Of a DNA stretch of 58,687 nucleotides, positions 51,133-58,687 are shown piece after piece. How positions within the stretch are numbered: position 1 is the stretch's first letter; each line of letters opens with the position of its first letter. Below the pieces are notes generated by a model. That model was not told where the DNA came from, ran no database searches, and saw only the letters and a list, made by a program, of their open reading frames with translations. The stretch spans positions 1-58,687 of the forward strand of contig WKLE02000115.1 of NCBI GenBank assembly GCA_014885115.2, given 5' to 3'. Both the position numbers and the translations under genes were made by a program. Source of the DNA: Asterionellopsis glacialis. Lineage: Eukaryota; Bacillariophyta; Plagiogrammaphyceae; Rhaphoneidales; Asterionellopsidaceae.

Positions 51133-53373
51133 ATGTCAGATTCTGTCCAGGATGATCCTAACATAAAGGAATCTCAGGAGTGGTATGAGTACTGCCACAA
51201 AGATGTCCCCAGACCATTATTGGTCCATATTGAACAGTGCACTGTTAAACATGCAATTACCAGAAAATTTGTGACAGGTTGTAAGAGACTTTGGGAGAGT
51301 CTACTTAACAAAAAGATACCAAGATGGTGGAGACACCCATCATGGTATGTGGATGAGATGCTTAAAACTGTAAACGACATTAAGATCACTGGAGTCAAGC
51401 ATGGAGAAGGTAATACCTTTAGTATTCAAAAGATGGTTTATGTGAACAAACTCACTAAACAAGTTTAGCAACTCCCACTGGACTCACCACCCAACCGATC
51501 ACGGGCCTCATCCACCACATCTGAACAAGGCATCGATGAAACACCACCGCCTGGAGTACCACCTGATCTGGTTCCCATGATGAAGCATCTTTCTTCATCT
51601 TCTTCTCACCCTTCTAATCTATCACCACCTATGAATCCACCTCTTAGACATTGTAAAGAAACCACTTCATTGTTGATGTCCAAGGACTCTCATGGTTGGC
51701 AAACCGTACAGTCTGGACAGAAACATTCCGCTAAGTTACCTGCACATAAGTTTTGTGATCCATCCAATAATCACAAAACATTTGAGGAAATCTTGCAGCA
51801 AAATTGTTACAAACTTTGTGCAGTTGGCCATGATATTGCTTGCATCAATGCTGAAAGTACCTGACAATGCCCATGAGGATGATAATGTACATGAGGACAA
51901 AGCAGATGATAAACAATCTGGCAGAGCACCAGATGAATGCAAACCAGCTGCAAAGCCATCCCCACTTCCGATGGCAACTACGCTGCCTGACATGGCCATC
52001 CAATATTTACAGGAACAATGCAATACTATGTAAGGCCAAATGGATGACATGAACAAAGTGATTCAAGAGCACAAACATAAACATGAAGTTCATGTGGCCA
52101 CCTCTAAATGGATGGAAGATGCCTACCAGCAGGAAATTTATGACCTATGGGCTACAAATGATATTCAATGCAAGAAAATTGATGAACTTCAGCTTCAACT
52201 CACCAATGTTCAATGTGAGCATACACAAGTTACCAACACAGTTCAGGGTGGTATTCAACAGCTCAAAGACTTTCAGACATATATCACAGATACCATCAAG
52301 AACAAAGTGACCATTATGGACAGACTGGAACAGCTATGCAAAGAGGAAATTGTCCACATCCAAAAGATGTTGGAGCCCGATACACAAGGTATGCAGGATG
52401 GTATCTCCTCCTTTGAGGATAAATATGAACCAGCCCCTATTACTGAGATTATGCATAAAGTCACAGTCCTATATGACCAATTTGGCCCACTGTCCACTAA
52501 ATCTTTGGCTTCTTGGATTGATAACCAGTGCCAAGCCACATCAACTCAAATTGATGCTCCCAAGGTCCTATTTGACAATGATGTCATGGACGCTGAAGAA
52601 AAATTGGTAAAAGCAATTGCATCCATGAAAGGTGATATGGACAATATGGCTGATGTATATATTGAAGAAATTCAAGACCACATGGAGGATTTTTGACATC
52701 TGGTAGACACAGCTCAGGACAAAATCCAACAGACCCCGCAACCCCCTACCCAGGGAATGTCAACAACTGATTTGGCACCTCCTACTGCCCAGGCTTCTGT
52801 CCCCAACATGGTACCTCCCACCCCATCTATACACAGTGCATCTGCTGCCCCTGGCATACATCATACACTGCCGCCACCACCAGTCCCACCACCAACACCT
52901 GGTATACCACCACCACTGTTCTTTATGAATAAATTCCCTATTAATCCCTACAATACATTCACATCAACTACCAACTCCTTGCATCAATCCCAAACAGAGA
53001 AGATGTTTCTTTACCACCACCATATTGATGCATCAATGGATACCTTGAAAGAAGAAGCAATGAGGCAATTCTACTGTGTCATACATATACAACTTGCGAA
53101 ATGTTTCAAATACCTTTGCAGGCACTCTCCAAACTTATGCCATTGGACAACTCCATTGTACCTCCACACTTAACCCTGGAACAGCATCAACATTTCTCTA
53201 AATTATTGTCTGTCAAATGGAACTAGCAACCAAAGCCATTTGGTGATCATATCTTTCAAAACATGGTATTCTCCAAGATGGCGCAAGAAGATGGATATGG
53301 TGCACTATTGGAAACTATTTCCCTACTCATCCAACTATGGACAATACATCTCTTATTACAGAAACAAGGGTAG
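51133..53373 (+). pseudogene. Decayed long ORF, coiled-coil and proline-rich, gag-like
   Basis: From an ATG at 51133 a reading frame of about 745 codons can be followed with four in-frame stops (TAG 51466, TAA 52031, TGA 52694, TAG 53224) and two frameshifts (near 51850 and 53090). It ends at TAG 53371-53373. Readable parts in order: a basic-aromatic N-part (WYEYCHKDVPRPLLVHIEQC; LWESLLNKKIPRWWRHPSWY), a linker, a coiled coil (52040-52696), a proline-rich segment (PPPPVPPPTPGIPPP) and a C-part (LSKLMPLDNSIVPPHLTLEQ; GDHIFQNMVFSKMAQEDGYG; LLETISLLIQLWTIHLLLQK). Each stop is one C-to-T step from CAG, CAA or CGA. No zinc knuckle, protease, integrase or RT was found. A retroelement gag or other captured gene is possible; the identity is unknown. 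Confidence 0.7.
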
Positions 53374-53420
53374 CAATAACCTCACTTCTAGAATATACAC
53401 AGTAGGTTATAGGAGTCTCA
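53370..53420. repeat. 51-bp direct repeat, copy 2
   Basis: Begins GTAGCAATAACCTCACTTCT; its TAG is the final stop of the decayed ORF. Two mismatches to copy 1. Confidence 0.95.
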
Positions 53421-56400
53421 TAATTTGGACAGACATCACACGCTTTTTAGAAATGGCTCTTGTAGAACCAGTACTAGAGTGCTCATCATGTAAATTCACC
53501 CATATTCAAGTTCTTGGGTTTTTTCTTTTCTCACTCCAATTTGTTACTTTATACCCCCTTGGTTCCCCCAACACCCATCATCCAGCCATCAATGTTTGAA
53601 CTGCAATGTGACCACAGGTGAACACACAGTTGGACAGCTTGAAAAAAAAGGCTTATTTTGCCAAGGAAAAGGAATTGGAAAGGCCAACTTGAAGAACACT
53701 ATTTTATTTAAAACGCCCTGTTTATATGATACTTATTCTTGAAAGAGCATTCTTTGTTCTGATCCTTGTAGCACATATCCTATTATGTTCCTCCTTTCCA
53801 GCTACTGTTTTGACCCCATCATCAATGGTGTTGTCCCAGTCCAAACTTTGGCTATTATCACGTCAAATATCAAAATGTAATTCTGAAGAGTAGGCAATGT
53901 CTATGGTATTGCACTCAAAGCTGCAGCTGACTAATAACAAAGTAAACAATTCATCATTTGTGAACAACTGGCTTTGCCTTTCTTATGGAATGCAATACAT
54001 TATATTGGGCTAAATGGATGTCAAATTCAATGACTAATTCAACCAAGACAATTCTCCTATGAATTTTAAAATAAACCATTTGACTGACTATTGCTAAGTA
54101 ATTGCTGAACATTATAATTATTACATCTAGTATTTTAACTGTACTTGCACAATAAGAAGCTTACATTTGAGCTTTTCCATTCATTTGACTTGTCAAAAGA
54201 TGTGCAAAGTTTGTTCCATTATCACAATTTAGTTGTGAGATTCATCATCAACTCCAGCAAATTCAATAAAGGTTACTAGATAGCAGTAAGCTTGCTTTTG
54301 ACAGATAGGTTTTCTTTGCAAGAGCTTTCTAACCTACCTGCAATGATTTGTGTGTTCTAAAAACCACCAAATGTACAACAATTTCAAGTGTCTGAGATGG
54401 TAGTAAATACTGCATAGAACAAAGTCTTTGCAGATGACAGGAACCAATTTTAGTCACATTTCATCAGTAAAAATGGGGGATCTATTTCATGCCCTTGCAA
54501 AAAAGGCAATGAATACACAGTTTGGGTTTTCCATCCATGCCTACAAGTCAGTAACCATCAGAAGAGGTGGAAAAAAGGAAAATAACTTTTCTTTGTGAGA
54601 AGAGCTTAAACACATCAGTGGGCAAAAGGCAATTGAGAAACAAAAGGGGGCATCATTGACAGGTATTGATAAAAAAGAAGAAAAAGAAAAGTAAAAGTTA
54701 AATTAGAAAAGAACTGTAAAAATTTCATGACATTAATAAACTTACTTCAAACTATACGATTTCAACAAAGTTTACAACAATGTTTCCAGGTAATAGTGTA
54801 CAGTACAAAAATCAACAATTACAATGACATTATTAGTGAGTACTTCTTTGTGTGTATTGTTGTATATTTCTTTGCACTTATTTCATACTAACAATTTTCA
54901 AAATTTATTTCATAACTGTCTTGGGGATATATGAATTTTTTGTGTACTGTAATTATTGTAAAGTTGGGAAATAACTTGGAATAAACAATTGGTAATGTGT
55001 GAGAGAAATGATTTCAGTTTTAGATGTAAATTATTAAATATTCACACACATTTAATGAATTCCCTCATTATGTTTTTGTGGCAGGCTTCCCAAAAATTGT
55101 AATTAAGCAGGTTTTGTTATGTAAACAAAAAATTTGGATCCCCTTAAAAACTGTGAAGGATAAGAACAGAACAACAAAGGAATTTAAGAATATTTTACAC
55201 TAATGCAAGATTTAAGCATGATAATTGGTTGAAATGAAAGCAGAAGGTCCAGAAAAAAAACATACCATAACTCTATTGGGTTGCATTCATTGTGTCATTG
55301 TTAGTTATTGATCATCAGAACCACTTGTCTGTAATTTTGATTGCTCAGGTGGCAAAAAAAAATAGAACTTGATTATACGTGATTTTACACAATGAGCACT
55401 CTGGTACTGGTTCTATGAGAGACATTTCTAAAAAGCCTGTGATGCTTGTCCAAAATTGGATGGTATGACATGTCCCTACCCTATTTATTTGTGTACCTGG
55501 TTGACTCCAATTTGAATTTCAGAACTTTTTTGAGTTTGGGTTAGATTGATTCTGGTCCTTCCCCATTTTCCTTTTCTATCGGATTTGAACTATTCTGTAT
55601 GTTAAAGTCTTGATTTTTATTTGCCATGCACATGTTTCTTTTTTATATTATCTTTGATGTTCAATATTTATATTAATTTGAAACTTTGGTGAAAATATTT
55701 CTGGATCATTGACTTTATTTTTAGGAACACAATTTATTTAATTTTTGTGATCATGTTGTCATGGCATTTCTGTGAGTGTTTTCTATCTTGTTGATTATCA
55801 TTTTCTTTTTGACCCAATTGTGCTCACTCCTTCCCCTCTTTTTTAATCTATTGTCTTGATATGTTGATAGTTGGGACAGGTGGACAGATTTTATGGCCAG
55901 GACAGAAGGTCAGAATATTTTTGTGTCATTGACAGACCAATAATTTTGTGGTCCATCATTATATATCTTTTTGAATGGGATAGAAAGACAGGAAAGGTTT
56001 CATCAATGACAGACCCTTTTTGAAGGTATCATTTTGAACGGGACAGAAAGAAAGGTAAGTGTTGATTATTGTGTATTTGCACAATGCAATGAGTCATTAA
56101 TGTCAGCAAAAATTGTGACATTGACTTTCTTCAGATAGCAAAGATGCATCAAAATATTCATTTTTTTATTGTTTCCAGTTATTTTTTCAATTTTCCAGGA
56201 ATTCCACCCCCTCATTCATTAAAAAAAACATTTTGATGCGACAAACTCATGGTGTTTGTTGACATTGATCACCCAATACTCTATGTGGCAGATCAGATGG
56301 TAACACCAATTCAGACAACTGTACCAATATTCTTCTGGAGAAGATTGGTACATTTGAAAGTACAATCCCAGTCCAAATTCTGCTGTTTTCATTGAATTCA

Positions 56401-56627
56401 AGGCTTCACATTTGTTTGAAAAATATGGTTGACTTGGTCAATCATTGTGTTGGGAACAATTTAACTTGCTCCATTGACTCCATTGACAGTAGCATCTTGA
56501 AAGTTTGTGGTTGCAGTTGGAACAAGTCAGATGATTGTCATCTAGAATTAGTGACAAACTTGGTTAATTCTCGCCGTTTTTGGTGCTAATGATGGTGGTG
56601 TTGATTGTCATGTGGTGGTTGGTGGTC
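53421..56627. other. CG-depleted AT-rich region without genes
   Basis: Only a handful of CG dinucleotides occur over about 2.4 kb (53850-56235; I see ones near 54757, 55378 and 55580). Frames are short and broken. A local direct repeat of about 60-bp period (TTTTGAATGGGATAGAAAGA near 55970 and TTTTGAACGGGACAGAAAGA near 56032, each preceded by GACAGACC) is the only structure noted. Confidence 0.6.
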
Positions 56628-56715
56628 CTTGAGGTCAAGGTCAAGGTCAAGGTCAAGGTTTACATCATGCTCAAGGTCAAGGTTTACATCATGCTCAAGG
56701 TCAAGGTCAAGGTGA
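56628..56715. repeat. CAAGGT hexamer minisatellite with higher-order unit
   Basis: Runs of CAAGGT (TCAAGG) are interrupted twice by TTTACATCATGC, giving a higher-order unit of 24 bp. On the minus strand it reads as alternating Leu-Asp with EHDVN inserts, within a 91-codon open frame (56586-56861) that I judge non-coding. Confidence 0.92.
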
Positions 56716-56796
56716 AAGACAAGATGATTTAAATATTGGTTTAGAATTTGATTTGGAGCAGCAGGTTGATTGCCTTTGTGGTTCTCATTGTCATTG

Positions 56797-57586
56797 AGGT
56801 TCAGGTTCTTCTGGAGTAGTTTGCAAACACAAGTCTGCATTTGTTGATTGTTATGATCCATTGATTAAGTACAAGCATGCTAGGATTAATGAATGGCCTC
56901 CTACACAAGGTATCCAAAACAAAAATGTTGTTATCCCTTGTTCTTTAGTTGCATGGATGGATTCCCAGATATCTACCAATGTTGGATCATGGCTGTATAC
57001 TCAATTGAACTCTCTTGTTCACTCTAGTCTTGGTCTTTTTTAAAAAATCTACAAGTTTCCATCCAGCATGTCAATCAATTTAACTCCAAGGTTTTGAAGT
57101 TATCCATCCTTTGTTTTGTCCAACCAAGTCTCTTCACTGTGAATGATAACAAATGTTTTGCCTTTGAAGAAGTTCATAAATCTTACTTTGAAAATAACAA
57201 AGCATCAAGACTTGAAAAATTGGGACTACTGAATGCACATCATATATTCAATTATGTCAAATGTTTGCATGGATTGTTGGAATCAGAAAATTGTGGCTAC
57301 ATCATAAAGCATGCTGCCGCTTGACACTATGAGTGCCAGTTCCATGAAGTTGTGTTGGCTAACAAAATCAATTGCATGTCAATTGTACAAGTCCAACAAC
57401 AATTATAACAATGACTTCTTCTGTGCTGTTGCCGATCCCAATGATATTGATAACAACACCTCAAGCATTAACTGGAATGATGTTGAAACACATCTTCAAA
57501 CCTTGGACTCTTCTTCTGGTTGCCAGAAGCACTCTGCCAGATTTGGATTTACAGATGGAATGTGTAACACCTATGATAATGCATAA
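56797..57586 (+). pseudogene. Second decayed ORF cluster
   Basis: Three consecutive coding-like pieces in shifted frames: 56800-57043 (VDCYDPLIKYKHARINEWPP; IPCSLVAWMDSQISTNVGSW), 57094-57324 (FAFEEVHKSYFENNKASRLE; LLNAHHIFNYVKCLHGLLES) and 57311-57586 (AVADPNDIDNNTSSINWNDV; SGCQKHSARFGFTDGMCNTY). The amino-acid makeup is protein-like but I do not recognise the family. Frameshifts and stops make it a remnant, perhaps of the same element class as 51133-53373. Confidence 0.45.
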
Positions 57587-57617
57587 AATGATTCTGGAAT
57601 CAGCAAGCTTTGATTAA

Positions 57618-58687
57618 CAATTGGTACATCACAGTCCAATTTTCAATGATTGTTCAAGTTAAAGTCTAAGTTTGATAGAGAGCAGAAATTGTCACGGTTG
57701 TCTGACTCCAAATAGTTATGGTCTGATCCTGAGCATCCTCTAAGAACAAAGCACCACTATGCTGAACAAATCACAACAGGTAACTCATTTGTGGAGTCTT
57801 TGTACTTTGGGTTCACTACAGAGCCCTGCTCTTGCCATACTGATTGATTGAATGCTTCTTGTCTGTGTCCAAGTTTAAGTGGTGTAGCTGTTATTTCATA
57901 TAAGAAACTGGACAGTGAATGAATTTCTATACTTGGAATAATGAGGAAAGCAATTGACAATGTTTTGAAATCAGCCAATCAACTTGGTCCTTTCATGAAA
58001 GATTTGGATGGATGGCTAACAGTACTTGCACCAACAAAAAAATCCATCAGTTTCTTATCCTATGCACGATTTCAATTTAGTGGTTATAATTATGTTGGCT
58101 CATCATGGGGTACATATTCCATTGATCTGATTGGTTTCCAACAAGTTTATATATTTTACTTGCCTTAGATTATTAACAAGTACAAGCTATCCTACCTCTG
58201 GGCACTTTTGGTTCAGACAACATTTGATTACTTTCCAAAGCATCCTTACTATTTTAGTTGTGAATCACAGATGTTATTACAGTACAAGCTCTGACTAGAG
58301 CAGACTCTGACCCCCCGTAGGTCCTGACAGGTCTTGGCTGGATCACACACACATTTTTGCAGAAAGCTGCCATCCTCTTCTGTCATAACAACCATGATGT
58401 TCACTTTACTGCTGGCCACAGGCTCATTTTTTCCCAAGACAACAATTTTCTTTACATTCATAAGACAACAATCTTCATAAAACAATAAGTTGCTGACAGA
58501 ATGCATTTAGTGTGCCTTTTTATGTGTAATGATTGGTTGATTGTTGATTATCATTGATCTGGAACATTCCCCTAGTGCTGCTATGTGATGTGATCCTGCC
58601 ATAAAATACTGTCAATTTGACATTTGAAAATAGGTAATGAGCTTACTTTTGTGTAGAGTTTCTTGCGTAAAACAATTTTGTTGGGAA
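57618..58687. other. Gene-poor end of window
   Basis: Only short frames (for example 57941-58168, starting MRKAIDNVLKSANQLGPFMK) that could be more debris of the decayed ORF cluster. No RNA gene or repeat recognised. Confidence 0.4.

Noticed and set aside
50726..53420. LTR retrotransposon with 51-bp LTRs
   Set aside because: Repeats are far shorter than LTRs, there is no primer-binding site or polypurine tract that I can see, and no RT or integrase lies between them.
56586..56861. Leu-Asp repeat protein on the minus strand
   Set aside because: The frame exists only because the CAAGGT repeat has no stops; no further protein-like sequence surrounds it.
1..58687. CRISPR arrays, rRNA genes, bacterial operons
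   Set aside because: No regularly spaced repeats, no rRNA-like sequence, and clear spliceosomal introns; this is eukaryotic nuclear DNA.

Overview
The window is nuclear DNA of a photosynthetic stramenopile, most likely a diatom. Genes are compact, with zero to two short GT-AG introns (roughly 105-430 bp). At least five proteins start with a hydrophobic signal peptide followed by a Phe-containing cleavage motif of the ASAFAP type (DAF/AP, SGF/VAP, SSF/TP, EAF/LE, EAF/LT), the bipartite address used to enter a secondary plastid. A CGLD27 gene (conserved in the green lineage and diatoms), a plastid three-RRM protein and a Tic20-like translocon protein support this. The species was not determined.

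Layout. (1) 1-4154: AT-rich, gene-free, with almost no CG dinucleotides. (2) 4155-24085: dense gene block: plastid PDZ-like/2Fe-2S protein, SulP transporter without STAS, tRNase Z, PITAIRE-type CDK, CGLD27, EF-hand/Tic20 fusion, an orphan secreted protein, plastid RRM protein, tRNA-Pro(AGG), a fused cyclic-nucleotide-binding/AGC kinase, and NBP35. (3) 24910-33393: a P-loop kinase interrupted by one in-frame TGA, a membrane RING-H2 protein, a DUF1275 membrane protein and CTF8. (4) 34201-37925: a Kir-family-like channel with an abnormal selectivity filter, followed by an orphan second copy of its tail and 3'UTR and then by a copy of the CTF8 5' flank, evidence of past local duplication. (5) 37926-45768: plastid acyltransferase, ARM-like protein, UTP13 and a band-7/HIR protein. 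(6) 45769-49578: gene-free, with tandem repeats and a foldback (MITE-like) element of about 784 bp carrying a 50-bp perfect palindrome. (7) 49579-50481: a TPR-like orphan. (8) 50482-58687: CG-poor, with a long decayed ORF, a 51-bp direct repeat that begins at its last stop, a CAAGGT minisatellite and a second decayed ORF cluster.

There is no operon logic. Convergent and divergent pairs are common (PDZ-2Fe2S/SulP and ARM/UTP13 diverge; UTP13/HIR converge). Many genes serve plastid function (redox, import, RNA, lipid, iron response); others serve cell cycle, chromosome cohesion, ribosome biogenesis, cytosolic Fe-S assembly and signalling. The points I consider most worth checking are the EF-hand/Tic20 fusion, the Kir-like channel with an SGLGD filter and its orphan duplicated tail, the kinase whose nucleotide pockets lack the cGMP-type Thr, the single-stop kinase pseudogene, the foldback element, and the sharp CG-depleted compartments at both ends.

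Method limits: intron positions come from GT/AG signals, reading phase and protein continuity. Where the longest open frame begins with a TTG or GTG codon I moved the start to the first ATG that gives a sensible protein.
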